9,154 nucleotides of DNA from Candidatus Micrarchaeum sp. GTDB taxonomy: Archaea > SpSt-1190 > DYHY01. The stretch covers positions 47,196-56,349 of the forward strand of contig DYHY01000005.1 of assembly GCA_020723935.1 (NCBI GenBank), written 5' to 3'. The notes beneath the pieces were generated by a model. That model did not search any database and was not told where the DNA came from. It saw only the letters and a program-made list of their open reading frames with translations. This document shows positions 1 to 6,309 of this stretch, piece after piece. How positions within the stretch are numbered: position 1 is the first letter of the stretch; each line of letters starts with the position of its first letter. A program made the translations under genes and the position numbers.

Positions 1-2
1 TC

Positions 3-995
3 AAGGGCGATGACTTCTCTATGCCCTACTCCCTGACGGTCGGGCCGTTCCAGGGCGGGACGACGCATTCCTACCAGGCGAAGCTCGTGACCGCGGACGG
101 AAACTTCACGTCCGCGCTCCTCACGATCGCCCTGCCTGTGGCCCCGAAGGCCGTCGTCACGGTGAACGCGACGGTCCTCCTCGTGGCGGGCACGAACAGC
201 TCGAACCTGAACCTGACCGCGGAAGTGGCGAACTACACCGGGAGCGTCGTCAAGGTCCACATATTCGTGGACAACGCGTCGCGCATCCAGTCGACGTCTC
301 GGCCCTACACAGGGATAGTCGACGCATTCACGACAGGGACGATGCACACCTACTACGCTACCGCGATAACCTCGGACGGGAACATGAGCTCCAGGGTCTA
401 CAACGTCACGATACCCTCGGCGCTACCGGGGGAGACGTTCCCAGTCGTGTCCTGCCCGACGAACTGCTCGGTGTACCTGTACTGCGGATGCGGCGTTTCC
501 AACTGCCAGGTGGGGGAGGTCTACATCGCCTCCGAGGCGTCCGGAAGCCTCTTCTCCAAGAAGGTGACGACAGGCCAGTTCACGTTCGTGCCACTCTCCG
601 CGGGCCAGTACAACCTGCAAGCGATCTGCGGGACCAAGCAGTCCAGCGCCTACCCGGTCAACATCCTGGAGACGGAGCTGAGGGTGAACCTGACCTCGTT
701 CTCCTGCGGGACGCCGGACAGGCACACCTGCACGGTGACGGTGGACAGCAAGAACAAGGTGCCCCTCGACCTCTTCATTCTGGGGACTTCGCCTGCGAGC
801 AGGGCCTCCGCCCATTCGTCGGTGAAGCGCTCGACGATCGGATGGACGGGACTAAGGGAGCTAGTCTTCAGCGACATCACCTATGACGGGAGCGAGAGCG
901 AGCAGTACGACCTGACGCTCTACGTCTACCCCAAGGACGTCTACCTTGACCTGCCGGCGGCCTTCGTCTACCTCTTCCCGCTCGGGAGGGTCTGA
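3..995 (+). CDS. Modular secreted surface glycoprotein, 3' part (gene A, 5' end outside window)
   Basis: The frame is open to the left edge (from base 3: K-G-D-D-F-S-M-P-Y-S), so the ATG at 21 is internal and the gene is 5' partial, with about 330 residues visible. In order it shows the end of one Ig-like repeat (HSYQAKLVTADGNFTS), one full repeat of about 90 residues (about 141-425), a six-Cys module (Cys codons from 453 to 627) and a C-terminal module (about 691-995) with FSC-x7-C, DLFILG, SSVKRSTIGWTG and YPKD. Many N-x-S/T sequons suggest N-glycosylation. No membrane anchor follows the last module, so the protein is probably secreted or held by a partner. It is a close paralogue of the broken gene at 4110-6229, including identical stretches of DNA. 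I recognise no named family. The function is unknown; adhesin or cell-wall component is an inference. Confidence 0.85.
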   Translation, partial: KGDDFSMPYSLTVGPFQGGTTHSYQAKLVTADGNFTSALLTIALPVAPKAVVTVNATVLLVAGTNSSNLNLTAEVANYTGSVVKVHIFVDNASRIQSTSRPYTGIVDAFTTGTMHTYYATAITSDGNMSSRVYNVTIPSALPGETFPVVSCPTNCSVYLYCGCGVSNCQVGEVYIASEASGSLFSKKVTTGQFTFVPLSAGQYNLQAICGTKQSSAYPVNILETELRVNLTSFSCGTPDRHTCTVTVDSKNKVPLDLFILGTSPASRASAHSSVKRSTIGWTGLRELVFSDITYDGSESEQYDLTLYVYPKDVYLDLPAAFVYLFPLGRV

Positions 996-1021
996 AGAAC
1001 CGAGCGGAGCAGAAACTCCGC

Positions 1022-1038
1022 CGCGCGGCTTTCGCGCG
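1022..1038 (+). terminator. GC-rich hairpin after gene A
   Basis: CGCGCG, loop GCTTT, CGCGCG forms a perfect 6-bp stem 27 nt after the stop of gene A. No U-tract follows, so this is a possible transcript-end structure rather than a clear terminator. Confidence 0.3.
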
Positions 1039-1063
1039 AAGGGAAGATTTGCGGGCGCTAGCT

Positions 1064-1078
1064 CCGCCGTCCCGGCGG
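1064..1078. other. Second GC-rich hairpin in the gene A / tRNA interval
   Basis: CCGCCG, loop TCC, CGGCGG is a perfect 6-bp stem. It lies between the convergent ends of gene A and tRNA-Arg(UCU), so it could shape the 3' end of either transcript. Apart from the two hairpins in this list and a 5-bp one at 1106-1119 (CGCTC-TGCG-GAGCG), I see nothing else in 996-1119. Confidence 0.3.
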
Positions 1079-1119
1079 GGGCCTGCAGACCCCCTTGATA
1101 ACGCACGCTCTGCGGAGCG

Positions 1120-1194
1120 CGGGCCCGGCGGGATTTGAACCCGCGGCCTACTGCTTAGAAGGCAGTCGCTCTGTCCAAGCTGAGCTACGGGCCC
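1120..1194 (-). tRNA. tRNA-Arg (anticodon UCU)
   Basis: Read on the minus strand this folds as a full 75-nt cloverleaf: acceptor GGGCCCG/CGGGCCC, D-stem GCTC/GAGC, anticodon stem ACTGC/GCAGT with loop CTTCTAA (anticodon TCT at 34-36), 5-nt variable loop, T-arm GCGGG-TTCAAAT-CCCGC and discriminator G. It would decode AGA, and AGG by wobble. No intron is seen and CCA is not encoded. A TATA-like TTTATAAAAA lies 28-37 nt upstream. Confidence 0.97.
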
Positions 1195-1221
1195 GTGGCG
1201 CCCAGGAAGACCCGCCGGCCG

Positions 1222-1231
1222 TTTATAAAAA
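1222..1231 (-). promoter_or_regulatory. TATA box of tRNA-Arg(UCU)
   Basis: TTTATAAAAA (TTTTTATAAA on the minus strand) is an AT island in GC-rich DNA, 28 nt before the tRNA 5' end. The same motif precedes the tRNA-Arg(CCG) gene, which supports the assignment. Confidence 0.7.
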
Positions 1232-1261
1232 GTAACCTGCCTCCCTCCCGGGCGGTAAGAG

Positions 1262-1269
1262 TTATATCC
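1262..1269 (+). promoter_or_regulatory. TATA-like element of gene B
   Basis: TTATATCC is centred about 31 nt before the ATG at 1296. With usual archaeal TATA-to-start-site spacing, transcription would begin within a few bases of the ATG, giving a leaderless or nearly leaderless mRNA. Confidence 0.5.
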
Positions 1270-1295
1270 TTTAGTCTCCTTCCGCAAGGAAGGAT

Positions 1296-1679
1296 ATGGA
1301 ACACCCGCGCACGAATGCGGCCGCGGCGCCGGCGGCGCTCCTCGCAGTACTTCTCGCCATATCTCTCGTCCCAGGATCATTCTCCTGCTCGCCGTCCTCG
1401 TGCTCCTTCACGCTCTCCGGAGGGACGAGCCAGGCGGTGGACGTCTTCCTTCTGGGCTCGCGCGGCGGGACGAGGAACCTCATAAGGAGCCAGAGCATAA
1501 ACTACATCGACGGCCTCGGGCCCGAGGAGACGATACGCTTCGGCAAGTCCAACATCTACCCGTCCCTAGCCGGGCAGCAGTACCAGGTCTGGATATTCGT
1601 CTATCCCGAGGGGGGCGCCAAGACCAGCCCCGCGGGCTACACTTTCAAGTCCTCGGAAAGCGCGACGTATTCGTCCTAG
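1296..1679 (+). CDS. Small secreted protein: stand-alone copy of the C-terminal surface module (gene B)
   Basis: 127 residues. A hydrophobic signal segment (about residues 10-27, AALLAVLLAISLVPG) is followed at once by FSC-x4-C. The rest aligns with the C-terminal module of genes A and D: VDVFLLG matches LDLFILG, a central Ser/Arg and Tyr/Asp region matches SSVKRSTTGW...ITYDG, and WIFVYPEG matches LYVYPKD, ending in a Y-T-F similar to their final aromatic stretch. It has no Ig repeats, no six-Cys module and no transmembrane anchor, so the mature protein is essentially one module of about 100 residues. The ATG at 1296 is chosen for the signal peptide and the TATA spacing. The gene diverges from tRNA-Arg(UCU) and lies 106 nt before gene C. 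The function is unknown; a capping, ligand or decoy unit of the same surface structure is an inference. Confidence 0.8.
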   Translation: MEHPRTNAAAAPAALLAVLLAISLVPGSFSCSPSSCSFTLSGGTSQAVDVFLLGSRGGTRNLIRSQSINYIDGLGPEETIRFGKSNIYPSLAGQQYQVWIFVYPEGGAKTSPAGYTFKSSESATYSS

Positions 1680-1746
1680 CGATTGCGGGAGAGATATGGT
1701 TCAATTGTCGGAAAAAAGGCGGGCGGCGATGATGGCGGCTGGGAAC

Positions 1747-1753
1747 TCTTTTA
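1747..1753 (+). promoter_or_regulatory. TATA-like element of gene C
   Basis: CTTTTAA is the only clearly AT-rich core between gene B and gene C. It is centred about 36 nt before the ATG at 1786. It supports that start over the upstream in-frame ATG at 1696, which would leave a 30-residue polar, basic extension before the signal peptide. Confidence 0.5.
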
Positions 1754-1785
1754 ACCAAGGGAGGGGCCCGCGGAAGGGACCACGG

Positions 1786-4113
1786 ATGCTACCGCGCCCA
1801 GCACTGACCCCTGCGATCCTCGTCGCGCTCTTCCTCGCACTCGCGCCCCTTCTCATGGCATCCCCGGCGTACGCGGCGCCCGCCCTGACGTGTCAGACGC
1901 CCTGCTTCTCCGGAAGCCCGTGCGCCTGCGCGATCACCACGTGCGACTCGGGCACGCTCGTCATCACCGACTCGACCAGGAACCCGGTCGGAGCCGTCCC
2001 TATCTCCACGGGATCGACGACCTGGGTCCCGCCCGCGCCGGGGACGTTCCAGCTGCAGGCCAACTGCGCGGGATCGCTCTCGAACGTGATGTCGCTCACG
2101 ACCTCCGTCTCGGGCTCGACGACTGTCTCCTCCACGACCGCGGCATCCTCCATCTCGTCGTCGTCGACCACCACGCCCGGCTGTAGCTGCGGGGACTTTG
2201 TCGACAGGGGCTGCGGCCTCGGCTGTCCGGCCGGCTACATGAACCAGACGAGGACCTGCCAGCCCGCGGGATGCCTGTCGGAGACGACGTGCACACTCAA
2301 TGCCGCGTGCTCCGGGAACGCGACGACCACCACCACGATCTACGGCAACGGGACGACGACCACGACGACCCCCGTCGCCACGCAGGTCTGCGGCGACCAC
2401 GTCTGCTACGGCGCCGAGAACTACTTCAACTGCTGCGCCGACTGCGCGGGATGCGCCAACACATACTGCAGCCTCGCGACCCAGGGATGCATCGAGCCCT
2501 ATGACCTTTCCATCGACATACCGACGACGATATACTATTTCTCCCAGTTCCTCCTCTCCCCCAAGCAGGTTCTCGACCGCTCGACGAGCCTCCCGATAGA
2601 CTCCTACACGCTCTGCTGGCAGGCCTCCTGCGACGGGCTGCAGATAGCGAACCTGGGCTGCAACAAGAACGTGTTCTCGATCCCGGCGTCCTCACCCACC
2701 TGCATCAACAGGCTCTCGGCCCTCCTCTCGGTGAACGGGACGCTCTACACCTACGAGTACCCCGTGAAATACCTCCAGCAGCTCAAGATATTCTCCTCGA
2801 TATTCCCCTCTTCGGTCGCAGTCAAGGTCGGGGACCCCTACGCCGAATTCACGCTCACCATCCAGAACCTAGACACCAAGCAGACTGACATAAGGATCTC
2901 CTCGCCCGACGGCCAGGTCCTGATAGGCGGGAACACGAGCTACATCCTTTCGCTCCCCTCTGGGGCGAGCGGCAAGGTCGCCGTGCGCGCCCCGCCAGCC
3001 AACGGGACCTACGCGGTCCAGATGGAGGACGCCAACGCTAGGAGCGAGGTCCAGACGCAGCAGCTCGTCGTGCGCACCACCGAGGTAGCGGGCGGAGGGG
3101 CCGTCCCGCAGCTCTTCTTCGTCGACGCCTCGACATACTTCTCCGTGGAGGGCGGCAGGCGCTCGGAAGCCCAGGCGTACCTCAAGAACGTCGGGGGCAC
3201 CCCCGCCAACTTCTCGCTCTACGCCAAGGGGCCGGGGGCTTCGGCAGTATCCTTCGAGCCGTCCGACACAGTCAGCGTCTTCCCGACCGCCCAGGCCCTG
3301 GTCACCGTCGTCCTCCAGCCTACCTTCTCGACGAACGGCGAGTACGCCTTCTCGGCTTGCGCCTCGCCCGTCTCCGGAGGGCAGGAATCCTGCGTCCCCG
3401 CGACGCTCAACGTCACGTCGCCCGTGAGCGGCAGGTTCGACCTGGGCGTCTCCGTCGACCGCGTCGAGATAGGCGTGTCGGACGCCTTCGCGGACGTCAC
3501 GGTCTCCCTCGCGCTCCTCTCGAACACGACGCACGTCACCGGCTCCTTGGACACCACGTGCCCCGCGGGCGTCGTCACCGCGTCCTGGCTCAACGGCAAG
3601 GAGATACCCGTCGTCGCGAGGAGCTACACGAACACCGTCAGGGTGTCTCCCAAGGGCACGACCCTCTCCTGCTCCTTCGGGGTCGTCGTGTCAGACCAGT
3701 TCGGGAGCCAGAGGGAGGACGTCTCTGTTTCGATCACGCCCTCCTTCTCCGAGGTGAGCTCCATAGTCGACACCGCGAACCGCGCCGAAGCCCTGATACA
3801 GAAGGCCGAGAACGAGGTGATACGCATGAAGGCGACGGGCAAGGACCCGACGCAGCTGCAGCTCGTCGTCTCGGACGCGCGCTCGGACCTTTCGGCGTGC
3901 AGGAGCCAAGTGTCTAGCCACGACTACGACCAGGCGAGGATCGTCTGTAATCAGGCCCTAGAGAAGGCGGAAACGGCACTAGCGGTGTCTAGGTACTCCG
4001 AGGTCGCCGCCCAGATAAACGCGCCGGGCAAGTCCCTCAATCTGATGGTGATAGCCGGCGTAGCGATAGTCCTTATATCCACGACTGTCCTTCTCTTCGG
4101 GAGATTCACATGA
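1786..4113 (+). CDS. Large membrane-anchored, Cys-rich multidomain surface protein (gene C)
   Basis: 775 residues from the ATG at 1786. Residues 1-30 are a signal peptide ending PAYA|AP. Then come a six-Cys module (C36 to C94, same Cys spacing as in A and D), a Ser/Thr linker (about 105-131), a Cys-rich unit from C133 (CSCGDFVDRGCG...NQTRTC, thrombospondin-1-like in appearance), a Thr linker, and a second Cys-rich unit (CGDHVCYGAENYFNCCADC, about 202-235). Several beta-sandwich-like regions follow, one near 443-545 resembling NEW3/CARDB-type domains. A helical, probably coiled-coil region (about 654-745) and one transmembrane helix (about 750-772) end the protein, with FGRFT at the C-terminus. 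The body should therefore lie outside the cell. The stop overlaps the start of gene D (ATGA), implying coupled expression. The domain names are resemblances, not matches to a database; the function is unknown. Confidence 0.88.
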   Translation: MLPRPALTPAILVALFLALAPLLMASPAYAAPALTCQTPCFSGSPCACAITTCDSGTLVITDSTRNPVGAVPISTGSTTWVPPAPGTFQLQANCAGSLSNVMSLTTSVSGSTTVSSTTAASSISSSSTTTPGCSCGDFVDRGCGLGCPAGYMNQTRTCQPAGCLSETTCTLNAACSGNATTTTTIYGNGTTTTTTPVATQVCGDHVCYGAENYFNCCADCAGCANTYCSLATQGCIEPYDLSIDIPTTIYYFSQFLLSPKQVLDRSTSLPIDSYTLCWQASCDGLQIANLGCNKNVFSIPASSPTCINRLSALLSVNGTLYTYEYPVKYLQQLKIFSSIFPSSVAVKVGDPYAEFTLTIQNLDTKQTDIRISSPDGQVLIGGNTSYILSLPSGASGKVAVRAPPANGTYAVQMEDANARSEVQTQQLVVRTTEVAGGGAVPQLFFVDASTYFSVEGGRRSEAQAYLKNVGGTPANFSLYAKGPGASAVSFEPSDTVSVFPTAQALVTVVLQPTFSTNGEYAFSACASPVSGGQESCVPATLNVTSPVSGRFDLGVSVDRVEIGVSDAFADVTVSLALLSNTTHVTGSLDTTCPAGVVTASWLNGKEIPVVARSYTNTVRVSPKGTTLSCSFGVVVSDQFGSQREDVSVSITPSFSEVSSIVDTANRAEALIQKAENEVIRMKATGKDPTQLQLVVSDARSDLSACRSQVSSHDYDQARIVCNQALEKAETALAVSRYSEVAAQINAPGKSLNLMVIAGVAIVLISTTVLLFGRFT

Positions 4114-4301
4114 AAAACGCGGAAGCTTTCCTGGTGGCGACGCTGGTTCTGGCTCTGCTGATGGGGGCGACGGCCGTGCCGGCCCTCGCGGCCCCCTCTG
4201 AGAAATGCCCGGCCACGAACGGGTTCGTGCGCAACTGCATGAGCCTGGACGCCGCAAGGGCCCTCGCCGCGAACGACACCTCGTGGCACGAGGCGTACTA
4301 G
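4110..4301 (+). CDS. Fragment D1: signal peptide and start of the Cys-rich domain
   Basis: 63 residues up to the TAG at 4299. It carries a clear signal peptide (LVATLVLALLMGA...PALA|AP) and two Cys (K-C-P and N-C-M), then stops in the middle of the Cys-rich domain. If translated alone it would be a secreted peptide of about 36 residues. It is more likely the front part of the broken gene. Confidence 0.5.
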   Translation: MKNAEAFLVATLVLALLMGATAVPALAAPSEKCPATNGFVRNCMSLDAARALAANDTSWHEAY

Positions 4302-4352
4302 CTCCCCTGCCACGACACGGACAGCTGCTGCACCGCGACGGAGACGATATGC

Positions 4353-5297
4353 ATGGTGAAGCAGACGCCCACCACCGACCTGTGCAAGCCCGACGGCTCG
4401 ACGATGCGCCAGTGCGGCGCCCTCAACGCGCCCCCTTGGCCCAACGCTACCGAGGACAAGAGCAACCCCTGCCATGACAACGACCAGTGCTGCCCGTCCT
4501 ATCCCGAGCACGTCCACGGGATATGCTACGCAAGGCCCATCCTGCACGTCGTCGCGACGGCGTCCAGCACAATAACGGGCGCGGGCGGCGTCCCCAACTG
4601 GGTCGCCGTGACGCTCTACGGGAACGTGACTAACTACACCGGGAGCCTCGTCGCCGGCTATTTCGTCCCGGATGGCAACTTCACGATAGCGGGGGGCAAG
4701 ACTGGGAACTACACCTTCTCCTCGGGCTCGCAGAGCTACCAGCGCGGGACGTCCCCTGCCTATTACGCCCTCGCCGTCATGGCGGGCGGCAACTTCACTT
4801 CCGGGAACTACACCTTCTCCGTACCCCAGCGCGAGACGCTCGTGGTGACAGCGAACGCCACGCAGACGGCCCTGTCGGACTGGAAGTATTCACTTTCAAT
4901 CACCGCCAACGCCAGCGGCACGCCGGACACGACCGATGTTATGCGCATCTTCCTTGACGGCGCCGAGCTGGCCGCGGACAGCAACATCCCGTATTCCGCG
5001 ACATCGGGCCTGATGGCCGCGGGCACCAACCACACCTACTCGGCGCGCCTTTCCGCGTATTCCGGGAACTTCAGCTCGCCCAACTACACAGTTACCTTCC
5101 CGCCGCGCCCAGCGCCCAGCGTGACGGCCGCCGCCGCCCCCCAGCCGCTGGCCGACGGAAGGGCGGGGATAGGCATAACTGCCATCGTGAACGGCTCGGT
5201 CGCCAGCTCCGACGAGATGCATTTCCTCGTCGACGGCACCGACATAGGGTCGGACAGGACGCAGCCCTACTCGTTCCTCGCGGTGTCCTTCCTGTGA
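4353..5297 (+). CDS. Fragment D2: Cys-rich domain remainder and Ig-like repeats 1-3
   Basis: Same frame as fragment D1 and continuous with it except for the TAG; coding similarity in fact begins at 4302 (LPCHDTDSCC), before this fragment's first ATG. It contains PCHDNDQCC (4467-4493) and Ig-like repeats rich in N-F-T, N-Y-T and N-H-T sequons, and ends at TGA 5295 inside repeat 3. It has no signal peptide of its own, so by itself it would not be exported. Confidence 0.45.
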   Translation: MVKQTPTTDLCKPDGSTMRQCGALNAPPWPNATEDKSNPCHDNDQCCPSYPEHVHGICYARPILHVVATASSTITGAGGVPNWVAVTLYGNVTNYTGSLVAGYFVPDGNFTIAGGKTGNYTFSSGSQSYQRGTSPAYYALAVMAGGNFTSGNYTFSVPQRETLVVTANATQTALSDWKYSLSITANASGTPDTTDVMRIFLDGAELAADSNIPYSATSGLMAAGTNHTYSARLSAYSGNFSSPNYTVTFPPRPAPSVTAAAAPQPLADGRAGIGITAIVNGSVASSDEMHFLVDGTDIGSDRTQPYSFLAVSFL

Positions 5298-5377
5298 GGG
5301 ACGAACCATTCCTACTAGGCGAAGTTCGTGACCGCTGCCGGCACGTTCCAGTCTCCACTCTACTTGATATCGCTCCC

Positions 5378-5389
5378 GTCGGTCGGTCG
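5378..5389 (+). repeat. GTCG x3 microsatellite at the frameshift in gene D
   Basis: Three perfect tandem copies of GTCG sit where the reading frame changes. The size of the shift fits loss of one copy (-4) or gain of two (+8), so slippage here is a natural cause. Confidence 0.7.
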
Positions 5390-6229
5390 ACGGTCGCCGC
5401 ATCCGCGTCGGTGCTCGCCATGCAGAACGGGTCCCAGGGTCTAAACCTCACCGTCCCGGTCCTCAATTACAACAAGACGGCGACGCGCGTGCACGCCTTC
5501 GTCGACAACGCCTCGAGGGCCCAGGCGACATCCAAGCCCTACAACTGGCTCGTCGGGCCGTTCCTCCCTGGGACGACGCACTCCTATTTCGTCAAGGCCG
5601 TGACCGCCGACGGCAACTTCACCTCGGCCGTCTCGCAGGTGATGATCCCGCTCCCGCCCGGAGAAGTAGCGCCCGTCCTCACCTGCCCGTCCAACTGCTC
5701 GGTCTACCGCGCCTGCACATGCGGGGCGGCGAACTGCGACGACAACGGGACGGTCTACATAGCCCAGGCTACTTCCGGCGCTCTAGTCCCCAAGAAGGTC
5801 CACTCCGGCCAGATGTCCGTTGTCCCCCTCTCGGCGGGATCATACACCCTCCAGGCCGAATGCGGCTCCAAGAGGTCGCAGGCAGTGACCATCGGCGTCC
5901 TGGAGACGCAGCTACGCATAAACCTCACCGCCTTCTCCTGCACCCTCCTCGACAAGCGGACCTGCACGCTCACGGTGTCCAGCAAGAACATGGTCCCAGT
6001 CGACCTCTTCATCCTGGGGATGTCGAGGACCGACGGCTTCTCGGCCCGCTCGTCGGTGAAGCGCTCGACGACCGGCTGGACGGGCCCGAGGACGATAACG
6101 TTCGACGACATCACCTACGACGGCGGCAAGCCCGAAGATTTCGACCTCGCGCTCTACATCTATCCCAAGGACGTCTACATAGACCTCCCCGCGGCCTTCG
6201 CCTACATCTTCCCGCCGACGATCGGGTAG
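5385..6229 (+). CDS. Fragment D3: Ig-like repeat 4, six-Cys module, C-terminal module
   Basis: Homology to gene A in this frame begins near 5385 (VGRSTVAASASV) and runs to the TAG at 6227. Upstream of that the frame is open from GTG 5294 but encodes nothing similar. The first internal ATG is at 5420. It shows FVDNASRAQ and HSYFVKAVTADGNFTS (repeat 4), six Cys with the shared spacing, and the FSC-x7-C / DLFILG / YPKD module. It has no signal peptide. This is the best-preserved part of the broken gene. Confidence 0.5.
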
Positions 6230-6264
6230 GCAGGCGTGGCGGGCGCGGCCCGCGCGCAAGCGCA

Positions 6265-6287
6265 CAAAGCCTTTTAATTTGGCTTTG
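6265..6287. promoter_or_regulatory. Promoter of gene E with inverted repeat around the TATA box
   Basis: CAAAGCC-TTTTAATTT-GGCTTTG: the AT-rich TATA-like core (6272-6280) is framed by perfect 7-bp inverted arms. The core is centred about 34 nt before the ATG at 6310. The symmetry is what an operator for a dimeric repressor competing with TBP would look like, but no regulator gene is in the window. Confidence 0.5.
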
Positions 6288-6309
6288 CCTCCATTCCCAT
6301 GTGAGGAAA

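Larger units (their letters stand above)
4110..6229 (+). pseudogene. Broken surface glycoprotein gene, paralogue of gene A (gene D)
   Basis: Taken as one gene it has a signal peptide (residues 1-27, ALA|AP), an N-terminal Cys-rich domain with two PCHDxDxCC motifs, four Ig-like repeats (about 4539-4829, 4830-5105, 5106-5384, 5385-5655), a six-Cys module (Cys codons 5684 to 5861) and the C-terminal module (about 5920-6229). It would have been about 700 residues. Lesions: TAG at 4299, TGA at 5295 and TAG at 5316, all in the original frame, then a shift to another frame inside GTCG x3 at 5378-5389. Protein similarity to gene A continues through the last two stops and beyond the shift. Start ATG overlaps the stop of gene C, with GGGAG 6 nt upstream. 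Because the pieces still look like coding sequence, decay is recent, or the lesions are sequencing errors, or there is recoding. Pseudogene is the simplest reading. Confidence 0.75.

Noticed and set aside
1377-1388. Lipobox in gene B (SFSC)
   Set aside because: The Cys is the conserved FSC of the module, also present internally in A and D, and the preceding residues do not fit a lipobox.
1789-2400. Minus-strand open frame opposite the start of gene C
   Set aside because: Arg/Gly-rich shadow; gene C has a signal peptide and conserved Cys modules here.
4299-4301. Genome-wide reassignment of TAG
   Set aside because: TAG is the natural end of gene B, gene D and ppcA at positions consistent with their homologues or neighbours.
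5295-5297. TGA as selenocysteine
   Set aside because: The paralogue has Gly or Pro, not Cys, at this position, there is a TAG seven codons later, and no selenoprotein-like motif surrounds it.
5719-6309. Upstream extension of gene E through gene D
   Set aside because: That frame is a His/Arg-rich shadow of D; the signal peptide and TATA box place the start of E at 6310.
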